From: Magnetospirillum sp. | GTDB taxonomy: Bacteria; Pseudomonadota; Alphaproteobacteria; Rhodospirillales; Magnetospirillaceae | Length of the DNA: 10,000 bases | Assembly (NCBI GenBank): GCA_020217035.1 | Contig: JAIWOG010000009.1 | Coordinates: 1-10,000 of the forward strand | Direction: 5' to 3' | Shown: positions 1 through 5,804 of the stretch, piece after piece | Numbering within the stretch: position 1 is the first letter of the stretch | How the letters are laid out: every line of letters starts with the position of its first letter | Made by a program: the position numbers and the translations under genes | The notes under the pieces: model-generated | What the model saw: the letters and a program-made list of their open reading frames with translations, nothing else | Told to the model about the DNA's origin: nothing | Databases searched by the model: none

Positions 1-1
1 G

Positions 2-685
2 CATCGTGCCGACGTCGCCCATGACGGCGCCCAAGCCCTGGCCTTGGTGCAGCAGGGCGAATACGATCTGGTGCTGATGGACATGCAGATGCCCAACATG
101 GACGGCCTGACCGCGGCGCGGGCCATCCGCGCCCTGCCCAGCGAGGTCGCCTCGATCACCATCGTCGCCATGACCGCCAACGCCATGGACGAAGACCGCG
201 AATCCTGTCTGGCCGCCGGCATGAACGACTACATCTCGAAGCCGGTCGACCGACAGCGTCTGGCCGCCATGTTGGCACGCTGGGGCCACAGACGTGCCGA
301 CCTGCCGGTTTCGCCGCAAGCAACGCAGAGTGGGGCTGACGACAATGGCGACGCCGCCCCGCTGGTGGACGCGACGGTCACCGAGGAACTGATGGATGCC
401 TTGGGCGAGGATTACCTGAACGAGGTCCGCTCGCATTTCATGGGCAGCCTGGACCAGCGGGTGGACGAGGTGACCGCCGCCCTGACGGCCGGCGACAGCG
501 CCAAGGCGGCGTCCGCCGCCCATTCCATCAAGGGCAGCGCCGCCAATCTGGGTTATGTGCGTTTGGCCGCGCTTGCCGCCGCCATCGAAGACGCACTGCG
601 CCGGGGGGACGAGGCGGAAGGCCGCGAGACGGCCCAAGAACTGCCGTATGTGGCGAAAGCCACCCGCCGGGCGGTGGGGAACTAG
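2..685 (+). CDS. Receiver-HPt C-terminus of a two-component protein, probably a hybrid histidine kinase (5'-truncated by the window)
   Basis: The reading frame is open from base 2, so the N-terminus lies outside the window; 227 residues are visible. The first part is a response-regulator receiver domain lacking only its first beta strand. The phospho-acceptor Asp is at 80-82 in DLVLMDMQMPNMDG, the conserved Thr at 173-175 in MTANA, and the conserved Lys at 239-241 in SKPVD. A polar linker follows, then an HPt domain with AHSIKGSAANLG, whose phosphorylatable His is at 521-523. By family knowledge this order passes phosphate from an internal receiver to the HPt His and on to a separate response regulator. 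DMQMPNMDG is typical of receivers fused to hybrid kinases, and the truncated start suggests a kinase core upstream, but a stand-alone receiver-HPt protein cannot be excluded. The gene converges on the TetR gene; the 47 bp between them show no clear terminator hairpin. Confidence 0.9.
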   Translation, partial: HRADVAHDGAQALALVQQGEYDLVLMDMQMPNMDGLTAARAIRALPSEVASITIVAMTANAMDEDRESCLAAGMNDYISKPVDRQRLAAMLARWGHRRADLPVSPQATQSGADDNGDAAPLVDATVTEELMDALGEDYLNEVRSHFMGSLDQRVDEVTAALTAGDSAKAASAAHSIKGSAANLGYVRLAALAAAIEDALRRGDEAEGRETAQELPYVAKATRRAVGN

Positions 686-732
686 AGTCTTTGCCGATCT
701 GACAACGCCGTGCGGACGTCGATTCCTTGGCC

Positions 733-1395
733 TTAGTCTTCGGCGCTTTCCAATGACGCGAAAGCCGACGGCGCCCCTTGCAGGAAAGTGGTGATCAGGC
801 TGGTGATCACCTTGGAAATTTCCGCCGGCAACTGGGTGTCGTAAATCCAGCGGCGCATGCCCACATAGCCGATGGCGCCGTGCAGGCCGGCGACGCATTC
901 CACTTCCAGTTCGGACACCGGACGGTCACCGTTCAGGCGTGCTTCGTGGCGGATTTCGCGTACCAGCGGCTCGAACAGGGCCTCGCGGATGAAGCCCAGG
1001 TAACGGTTGGCGATGTCGCGGTCCTTCAGGCTGGCGAACATGAACAGGCGCACCCGTTCATAGCTGAAATTGGCCTGGGTATAGCTGATGTAAAGGTCAA
1101 CCAAACGGTCCTTCAGCGGTCGCGAGCGGTCGGCCAGCAACTGGCTCCAGCCGTTTTCCCAGCCGCCGACGAAAACTTCCGAGTAAACCCGGTCGATCAA
1201 CGCGTCCTTGTCGGGGAAATAGCGGTACAGCAACGGCTGGGTGACGCCCAGGCGGTTGGCCAGGGCGCGGGTTTGCCCCTCGAAGCCGACTTCGGCGAAG
1301 AAGCGGATGGCTTCCTCGACGATCAGTCTTTCACGTTCGTTGCGGGGCAGACGGCGGCGGGGCAGTTGGCTACATTCGTTCACGGCACAATCCAA
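733..1395 (-). CDS. TetR/AcrR-family transcriptional repressor
   Basis: This is a 220-residue protein of normal TetR length. The N-terminal DNA-binding domain (about residues 20-66) has the family pattern: a helix IVEEAIRFFAEVGFEGQTRALANRLGV read in two parts, then the helix-turn-helix end VTQPLLYRYFPDKDALIDRV, where LYRYFPDKDAL is the hallmark. The rest is an all-helical ligand and dimer domain with no recognisable effector signature. The start is uncertain: TTG at 1395 gives the longest form, and GTG at 1383 is an alternative four codons later. Neither has a convincing Shine-Dalgarno sequence, and the conserved domain is intact either way. The regulated genes are not evident. The upstream region carries small inverted repeats that could serve autoregulation, and the next gene (hydroxyacid dehydrogenase) lies upstream on the same strand, separated by 119 bp. 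Confidence 0.9.
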   Translation of the reverse strand: MDCAVNECSQLPRRRLPRNERERLIVEEAIRFFAEVGFEGQTRALANRLGVTQPLLYRYFPDKDALIDRVYSEVFVGGWENGWSQLLADRSRPLKDRLVDLYISYTQANFSYERVRLFMFASLKDRDIANRYLGFIREALFEPLVREIRHEARLNGDRPVSELEVECVAGLHGAIGYVGMRRWIYDTQLPAEISKVITSLITTFLQGAPSAFASLESAED

Positions 1396-1397
1396 CA

Positions 1398-1429
1398 GAC
1401 TGAATAGTCACAAAAGGCATATGACCTTT
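1398..1429. promoter_or_regulatory. Candidate operator repeats in front of the TetR gene
   Basis: Two short inverted repeats lie immediately upstream of the TetR start. One is GACT-4-AGTC at 1398-1409, the other AAAGG-7-CCTTT at 1413-1429. A further 9-bp palindrome, ACAAATTGT, is at 1453-1461. TetR repressors commonly bind short palindromes overlapping their own promoter, which is the reason for marking these. The arms are only 4-5 bp, and I could not place a confident -35/-10 pair for the minus strand here, so assignment to this regulator is inference. Confidence 0.3.
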
Positions 1430-1514
1430 CTGCTAGAGTTACCACAGATGTGACAAATTGTGCCAGTGAAGATGCGCTGTGGTTGTGCCTAAACCGAAAA
1501 AAATTCTCGATCGA

Positions 1515-2480
1515 TCACAATGGCCAAGGCATTGATCTGTTGTCGAAAAATGCGCACAGATTGGTCAGGGCATCGCGGCCCATGCGGATGCGGGTCTGTT
1601 CGGTCGAGGTTCCGATATGCGGAAGGAGATATGCATTGGGCAAGCCCAGGTAACGATGGTCGAAACGCGGCTCGCCGGCGAAGACATCCAGTCCGGCGGC
1701 GGCCAGGGTGCCGTCCTTGAGGGCGGCGATCAAAGCGTCGTCCACCACCTGGTCACCGCGGGCGGTGTTGACGAAAATGGCGCCGGGCTTCAGCCAGGAC
1801 AGGCTTGCGGCGTTGATGAAGCCCTTGGTCTGCGGTGTGGTCGGGGTATGCAGCGACACGAAGCGGCTGACCCGGAACAAGGATTCCAGGCTGGCATGGT
1901 AGGTGGCGCCCTGTTCCTTGGATTCATCCAGCCGGTTGCGCTGGAAATAATGGATGACCATGCCGAAGGCGCGGGCGCGGCGGGCCACCGCCTGCCCGAT
2001 GCGGCCCATGCCCACCAAGCCCAGGACTTGGCCGCCCGGATCCCAACCAAGATTGTCCCAGGCGTTCCAAGCCCCCCAACGCCCCTCTCGCAGCATGGCC
2101 TGGAACTCGTGGGCGCGGCGGCAGGCGGCCAGCAGCAGCAACAGAGCCACGTCGGCGGTTGCCTCGGTCACCGCTTCCGGGGTGAAGGCCAGGGCCACCC
2201 CCTTGGCGCGGGCGGCGTCGATGTCCAAATGGTTGGTGCCCACCGAATAGGTGCAGACCACCCGCACGTGGTCGGGCAGGGCGGCGAAGAAATCCGCATC
2301 CAGACGTTCGGTCAGGGTCACCAGCAGGGCGTCGGCCCGATGGGTGCGAACCCTGTCGACGATGTCGGCGCTGGACAACAGACTGTCCTGGGCGTTGGGC
2401 AACACTTCGAAACGTTCGGCCAGTTCCGTTTCGACCTGGGCGGGCAGGCGGCGGGTGACGACCAGGCGGGGCTTGCTCAT
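1515..2480 (-). CDS. D-isomer-specific 2-hydroxyacid dehydrogenase (glyoxylate/hydroxypyruvate reductase or D-glycerate dehydrogenase type)
   Basis: This 321-residue cytosolic enzyme is of normal family length. The Rossmann NAD(P)-binding motif GMGRIG is at residues 157-162. The catalytic residues are Arg241 in VNTARGDQVVD, Glu270 in LDVFAGEP and His288 in LLPHIGTSTEQTR, with the family segment TEATADVALLLLLAACRR at 105-122. The family reduces 2-keto acids such as glyoxylate or hydroxypyruvate to D-2-hydroxy acids with NAD(P)H, or the reverse; the exact substrate cannot be read from sequence. The ATG at 2480 is chosen because protein homology begins there and a GGAG at 2487-2490 precedes it by six bases. 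The frame stays open another 372 bases upstream, but that stretch runs antisense through the start of the sigma-factor gene. It is divergent from rpoH, with a 165-bp shared control region. Confidence 0.92.
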   Translation of the reverse strand: MSKPRLVVTRRLPAQVETELAERFEVLPNAQDSLLSSADIVDRVRTHRADALLVTLTERLDADFFAALPDHVRVVCTYSVGTNHLDIDAARAKGVALAFTPEAVTEATADVALLLLLAACRRAHEFQAMLREGRWGAWNAWDNLGWDPGGQVLGLVGMGRIGQAVARRARAFGMVIHYFQRNRLDESKEQGATYHASLESLFRVSRFVSLHTPTTPQTKGFINAASLSWLKPGAIFVNTARGDQVVDDALIAALKDGTLAAAGLDVFAGEPRFDHRYLGLPNAYLLPHIGTSTEQTRIRMGRDALTNLCAFFDNRSMPWPL

Positions 2481-2486
2481 GACGGA

Positions 2487-2490
2487 CTCC
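2487..2490 (-). promoter_or_regulatory. Ribosome binding site that fixes the dehydrogenase start
   Basis: GGAG on the minus strand, six bases before the ATG at 2480. It supports the short 321-residue form over the longer open frame reaching 2852. Confidence 0.7.
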
Positions 2491-2519
2491 GGGTGGATGA
2501 CACAGTTGTAAGGTCGGAG

Positions 2520-2548
2520 ATATTGACCTGTATCACCCAGGTTGTCAT
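2520..2548 (-). promoter_or_regulatory. Possible promoter of the hydroxyacid dehydrogenase, overlapping the rpoH promoter
   Basis: Read on the minus strand, ATGACA (2543-2548) and CAATAT (2520-2525) are separated by 17 bases. The -35 matches the sigma70 consensus at five of six positions, but the -10 only at three of six. It would transcribe toward the dehydrogenase start at 2480. It lies almost exactly on top of the opposing rpoH promoter, each -10 overlapping the other's -35. It is weak as a sequence match and supported mainly by position. Confidence 0.35.
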
Positions 2549-2551
2549 AAT
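2523..2551 (+). promoter_or_regulatory. Sigma70-type promoter of the rpoH-like gene
   Basis: TTGACC at 2523-2528 and CATAAT at 2546-2551 are separated by exactly 17 bases; each hexamer matches the housekeeping consensus at five of six positions. Transcription would begin near 2558 and give a leader of about 88 bases before the ATG at 2646. The spacer contains an inverted repeat, ACCTG-7-CAGGT (2526-2542), which could be an operator. No sigma32-type promoter was found. Confidence 0.65.
2526..2542. promoter_or_regulatory. Inverted repeat in the shared dehydrogenase/rpoH promoter spacer
   Basis: ACCTG and CAGGT form perfect 5-bp arms around seven bases, 17 bp in all, sitting between the -35 and -10 of the rpoH promoter and inside the opposing promoter-like sequence. 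Size and placement suit a dimeric repressor that would control both divergent genes. No regulator can be named from the sequence. Confidence 0.4.
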
Positions 2552-2594
2552 GTTCATGTGCTGGCGATGCCCGATCGGGGTTGCCGGCGATTGG

Positions 2595-2617
2595 GGCCAG
2601 ACCGTGAAAGGTTGGCC
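2595..2617 (+). promoter_or_regulatory. Stem-loop in the 5' leader of the rpoH-like mRNA
   Basis: GGCCA (2595-2599) plus ACC (2601-2603) pair with GGTTGGCC (2610-2617) around the loop GTGAAA, with one bulged G at 2600, giving an eight-pair hairpin. It ends 14 bases before the ribosome binding site, so it does not itself cover that site. rpoH translation is known to be controlled by mRNA structure in E. coli; a role here is inference. Confidence 0.4.
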
Positions 2618-2631
2618 GACGTGTTGCTCTG

Positions 2632-2639
2632 AAGGAGGA
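2632..2639 (+). promoter_or_regulatory. Strong ribosome binding site that fixes the rpoH start
   Basis: AAGGAGGA lies six bases before the ATG at 2646. It identifies this ATG as the real start inside a frame that remains open about 1 kb further upstream. Confidence 0.85.
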
Positions 2640-2645
2640 CCGCCC

Positions 2646-3524
2646 ATGCGAGCCCGTGTGCCCGCCATTTCCGCCGACGATACCGGCTTGATCAAGTATA
2701 TGCGCGAAATCCGCGACTTTCCGGTGCTGGAGCCGGAACAGGAATACATGCTTGCCAAGCGCTGGGTCGATTACCAAGACACCGATGCCGCCCACCAACT
2801 GGTCACCAGCCATTTGCGTCTGGTGGCCAAGATCGCCATGGGGTACCGCCATTACGGCCTGCCCATGGCCGATTTGATTTCCGAAGGCAATTTGGGGCTG
2901 ATGCGGGCGGTGAAGAAGTTCGAGCCGGAACGCGGCTTCCGCCTTGCCACCTATGCCATGTGGTGGATCAAGGCGTCCTTGAACGAATTCGTGCTGAATT
3001 CCTGGTCCTTGGTCAAGATCGGCACCCTGGCGGCGCAGAAGAAGCTGTTCTTCAACCTGCGCAAGGTCAAGGCCAAGCTGCGCCTGATGGATCAGGTCGA
3101 ACTGGCGCCCGCCGACGTGGCCGCCATCGCCAAGGAACTGGACGTTTCCGAAACCGACGTGGTGAACATGAACCGCCGCATGGGCGGGCGGGATTCGTCC
3201 TTGAACACCCCGGTGGGCGAAAGCGGCACCGAAATCATCGAATTGCTGCCCGATGACGTGGACGACCAGGAAACCGGTCTGGCCAAGCGCGAGGAACTGT
3301 CCAAGGGGCGCAAGCTGATCGCCGGCGCCTTGGACCAGTTGAACGAACGCGAACGCGAAATCTTCGTCGAACGCCGTCTGCGCGACAACCCGTTGACCCT
3401 GGAGGAACTGGGGGCGCGGTACGGCGTCAGCCGCGAACGCATCCGCCAGATCGAGGTGAAAGCCTTCGAGAAGGTCCGCGCCGTGGTCACCGCCGGCTTC
3501 CTGCCGGCGCCACAGGTGGCCTAG
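2646..3524 (+). CDS. rpoH: RNA polymerase heat-shock sigma factor, RpoH/sigma32 family
   Basis: This 292-residue protein has the full sigma32 plan: region 1.2 (about 13-42), region 2 with LVTSHLRLVAKIA and GLPMADLISEGNLGLMRAV (52-89), region 2.4 GFRLATYAMWWIKAS (97-111), the family-specific RpoH box QKKLFFNLR (131-139), region 3 (to about 185) and the region 4.2 helix-turn-helix LGARYGVSRERIRQIEVKAFEKV (255-277). It directs RNA polymerase to heat-shock promoters for chaperone and protease genes. Region 2.4 departs from the usual alphaproteobacterial sequence as I remember it: Asn113 in SLNEF where Gln is common, Asn118 where Arg is common, and Leu128 in GTLAAQ where Thr is common. It may therefore be a second rpoH copy with shifted promoter choice. 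The ATG is chosen by the strong ribosome binding site and homology. A perfect terminator follows the stop. Confidence 0.93.
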   Translation: MRARVPAISADDTGLIKYMREIRDFPVLEPEQEYMLAKRWVDYQDTDAAHQLVTSHLRLVAKIAMGYRHYGLPMADLISEGNLGLMRAVKKFEPERGFRLATYAMWWIKASLNEFVLNSWSLVKIGTLAAQKKLFFNLRKVKAKLRLMDQVELAPADVAAIAKELDVSETDVVNMNRRMGGRDSSLNTPVGESGTEIIELLPDDVDDQETGLAKREELSKGRKLIAGALDQLNEREREIFVERRLRDNPLTLEELGARYGVSRERIRQIEVKAFEKVRAVVTAGFLPAPQVA

Positions 3525-3538
3525 GGGCTTTCATCCCA

Positions 3539-3578
3539 ACGAAAAAGGCGTCCGGATCGCTCCGGACGCCTTTTTCGT
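3539..3578. terminator. Bidirectional intrinsic terminator between rpoH and the DsbA-like gene
   Basis: A perfect 18-bp inverted repeat (3539-3556 and 3561-3578) surrounds the loop TCGC. The GC-rich core GGCGTCCGGA is flanked by five A on the left and five T on the right, so a U-tract follows the core hairpin on either strand. It starts 15 bases after the rpoH stop and ends 12 bases before the stop of the convergent DsbA-like gene, so it can serve both. Confidence 0.95.
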
Positions 3579-3589
3579 CGCTGTCCCGA

Positions 3590-4372
3590 TCAGTTGGCGC
3601 CGGTCAGGCGGCCGCCCTTGCGGGTGATGTCGAACAATTGCTTGAACACCTGGCCTTCGATGGCGCCCGACAGGGTGCGCGCCGCCTTGCCGTCGGCGCC
3701 GGCGACCACGAAGGACGGCGTCGAGCTGATGTCCAGCGCGTGCGCCAGTTCGATGTTCTTCTTGATCTGCTTCTCGATCTCGGGGGCCATCATTTCCTTC
3801 TTCACCTGCTCGACGTTCAGGCCGGCTTCGGCCACCAGGCGGAAGATGGTCTTTTCGTCCAGCTTGCCCCGGAACTTCATCATGGCGCGGTGGGCTTCCT
3901 CGTACTTGCCCAGCTTCTTGGCGGCCAGGGCGACGCGGGCGGCGGTCAGGCTGTCTTCCGACAGGATGGGCATTTCCTTCAACACCACCTTGACCTTGCC
4001 GTCGGCCTTGGCGGCTTCCAGCATGGGGTCCATCACCACCTTGCAATAGGGGCAGTTGTAGTCGAAGAACTCGACGATGACGACGTCACCCTTGGCGTTG
4101 GCCAGGACCGGGTCGTTGGCATCGTTGAAGATTTCGTCCTTGCGCGATTCGATGGCCTTCTTGGCTTCGCTTTCCGCTTGGGCCCGCATCTTCTCGCGCA
4201 GCGCCTCGATGGCCTCGCCGATCACTTCGGGGTGTTCCATCAGGTAGTCGCGGACGATCTTGCGCACCGCCTCGGTCTGCTTGGCGTCGAAGGTTTCCTG
4301 GGCCTGGGCGGCAGGTGCGGCCAAAGTGGCGGCCGAGGCCAGCAGGGCGGCGGCGAAAGTTTTGCGGATCAT
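3590..4372 (-). CDS. Periplasmic DsbA/ScsC-like thiol:disulfide oxidoreductase
   Basis: This 260-residue exported protein begins with a signal peptide (MIRK, hydrophobic stretch, likely cut after AQA at 24). A charged helical N-terminal segment (about 28-80, EAVRKIVRDYLMEHPEVIGEAIEALREK) resembles the ScsC/DsbA-family extension that mediates oligomerisation in some homologues. The thioredoxin-fold domain follows, with FFDYNCPYC (active-site Cys107 and Cys110), an inserted helical domain and the cis-proline loop SSTPSFVV (Pro219). The family makes or rearranges disulfides in periplasmic proteins; whether this one oxidises or isomerises cannot be read from sequence. The ATG at 4372 is chosen because the signal peptide begins there and GGAG lies about ten bases upstream. 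It follows the M48 protease gene by 73 bp on the same strand with no terminator seen, so the two are probably cotranscribed. Confidence 0.92.
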   Translation of the reverse strand: MIRKTFAAALLASAATLAAPAAQAQETFDAKQTEAVRKIVRDYLMEHPEVIGEAIEALREKMRAQAESEAKKAIESRKDEIFNDANDPVLANAKGDVVIVEFFDYNCPYCKVVMDPMLEAAKADGKVKVVLKEMPILSEDSLTAARVALAAKKLGKYEEAHRAMMKFRGKLDEKTIFRLVAEAGLNVEQVKKEMMAPEIEKQIKKNIELAHALDISSTPSFVVAGADGKAARTLSGAIEGQVFKQLFDITRKGGRLTGAN

Positions 4373-4445
4373 CAGTGGAAAGTCTCCTGGATCGAAAGCG
4401 GGGGCATTCTGGCCGAAGCCATGGCCGTGGGCAAGAGGCCGCTTG

Positions 4446-5804
4446 TCACCGACGGCGCTCGTCGGGCTTGCTCTTGTTGGTCTGTTCCTTGATGTCTTGG
4501 ATGCGCAGCCACACCGGCCCCGATTTCGGCAGCAGGCGTTCCGCCTTGCCGGCCAGGAAGTTGGCGTCGGATTCGCGTCCCTCCAGCAGCGCCTGCTCGG
4601 ACATGGCATAGGCCGCCATGCCTTCGTCGCCGGTGCGGCCATAGGCCACCGAGGCCAAGCGCCAGGCGCCGCTGTTATACGGTTCCTGATGGGTGGCCAG
4701 CGACAGCAGCTTCTGCGCTTCTTCCATCATGGCGGTGTCGTCCTGTTCGATCAGCGCCTGGGCCAGGCCGATTTTCAACAAGGCGCTGTCGGGCAGCAGT
4801 TCCACCGAGCGGCGATAGGGCGCGATGGCTTCGGCGCCACGGCCGTTCTCGAACAGCATCTGTCCCTTGAGTTCGTGGAAATATGGGTCATTGGGCCGTT
4901 CGGCGATCAGGGCGTCGATCAGCGGCAGGGCCTTGTCCATTTCCGGCTTGCGGTAATAGGCGATGGCGCGGGCGTAGCGGGCCTCGATGGAGGCGTCGCT
5001 TTCCTTATAGCGTAAAAGCGTGCGTGACGGCTGTTCCAGGAAGGCGAACAGCTTGGCCCGCATGCGGCGGTGCATCTCGACGAATTCCGGCCGGGGCGGC
5101 GCGTTGGTGTAGGGGGAACGGCTGACATAGTCGCGGATGAAGGCGACGCGGTCCCGCGTCAGCGGGTGGGTGCGCACATAGGGGTCCTGGCGGGATACCA
5201 CCAGCAATTCCTGGTCGCCCAGGATGTCGAAGAACTCCATCAAGCCCTTGCCCGATTGACGGGTGGCGTCCAGGTACTTGACCGCCGCCTGGTCGGCCGA
5301 GGATTCCTCGGTGCGGCTATAGGTCAGCAGGTTGCGCATGGCGATTTCCTGACCGCCCATGGCGATGGCCCCGGCCACGTCGCCGCGCCCCGAGGCGACG
5401 CCGACCGCCGCCCCCAGCAGCGTCGCCACCAGGGCCTCGGTGCCGGCGTTGCCGGCGGCGTCGCGCAGCCGCGCCAGATGTCCGCCGGCGATGTGGCCGG
5501 TTTCGTGGGCCATGACGCCGATCAACTGGTTGGGTGTTTCCGAGCGGATCAACAGGCCGGTGTGGAAAAACATGTTCAAGCCGCCGGCGACGAAGGCGTT
5601 CAGCGAATTGTCGACGATCAGATGCAACCGTATCGAATCGGGATCAAGGCCGGCCGCCTGGAAGAGTGGCGCGGAATAGGCGCGAATGGTATTTTCCACC
5701 TCCGCGTCGCGGATGAAAGTGCGTTTCTGCTGTTGCTGGGCTTGCCCGGCGGTAGCGGAAAGGGTCAGCAACAGGGTTGCCAAAAGGAACAATCGCGTGA
5801 GCAA
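4446..5804 (-). CDS. BepA/YfgC-like periplasmic M48 metalloprotease with TPR domain
   Basis: The 452-residue product starts with a signal peptide (MLTR, then a leucine-rich core, likely cut near GQA at 22). The zinc-protease domain has VMAHETGHIAGGHL: His100 and His104 bind zinc and Glu101 is catalytic. Glu167 in RTEESSAD (ExxAD pattern) is the likely third ligand, and RTHPLTRDR (211-219) is a typical BepA-group segment. A C-terminal TPR-like region spans about 275-430. BepA in E. coli degrades or matures outer-membrane assembly substrates such as LptD, working with the BAM complex. The start is a TTG at 5804, chosen for its GGAG at eight bases and for preserving Arg in the signal peptide. 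An in-frame ATG at 5870 would add 22 residues and run further into the opposing gene. The first 8 bp overlap the divergent GGT-like gene head to head. Confidence 0.9.
   Translation of the reverse strand: MLTRLFLLATLLLTLSATAGQAQQQQKRTFIRDAEVENTIRAYSAPLFQAAGLDPDSIRLHLIVDNSLNAFVAGGLNMFFHTGLLIRSETPNQLIGVMAHETGHIAGGHLARLRDAAGNAGTEALVATLLGAAVGVASGRGDVAGAIAMGGQEIAMRNLLTYSRTEESSADQAAVKYLDATRQSGKGLMEFFDILGDQELLVVSRQDPYVRTHPLTRDRVAFIRDYVSRSPYTNAPPRPEFVEMHRRMRAKLFAFLEQPSRTLLRYKESDASIEARYARAIAYYRKPEMDKALPLIDALIAERPNDPYFHELKGQMLFENGRGAEAIAPYRRSVELLPDSALLKIGLAQALIEQDDTAMMEEAQKLLSLATHQEPYNSGAWRLASVAYGRTGDEGMAAYAMSEQALLEGRESDANFLAGKAERLLPKSGPVWLRIQDIKEQTNKSKPDERRR
5784..5789 (+). promoter_or_regulatory. Ribosome binding site of the GGT-like lipoprotein gene
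   Basis: AAGGAA lies seven bases before the GTG at 5797. It supports that start, and it lies inside the signal-peptide codons of the opposing M48 gene. Confidence 0.65.

Noticed and set aside
790..811. Direct repeat GGTGATCA and the 10-bp palindrome GGTGATCACC
   Set aside because: Both fall within the TetR C-terminal codons for a repetitive VITSLITT helix; coding explains them.
1497..1503. Run of seven A (T-run on the minus strand) just after the dehydrogenase stop, as a terminator
   Set aside because: The only adjacent palindrome, around TCGATCGA, has no loop, so no stable hairpin precedes the T-run.
1450..1653. Small plus-strand frame after the TetR promoter region
   Set aside because: Most of it is antisense to the dehydrogenase; no ribosome binding site and no coding-like codon bias.
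1617..2645. Long in-frame N-terminal extension of the sigma-factor frame
   Set aside because: It runs antisense through the hydroxyacid dehydrogenase; sigma32 homology and a strong ribosome binding site place the start at 2646.
2481..2852. Upstream extension of the dehydrogenase frame to 2852
   Set aside because: It lies antisense to the rpoH promoter and first codons; family homology and a GGAG place the start at 2480.
4373..4445. Possible terminator or promoter between the M48 and DsbA-like genes
   Set aside because: Only 4-bp arms (CAAG/CTTG, GGCC/GGCC) were seen and no T-run; nothing beyond the ribosome binding site can be supported.
4373..4642. Upstream extension of the DsbA-like frame
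   Set aside because: It overlaps the end of the M48 gene in another frame, and a signal peptide starts cleanly at 4372.
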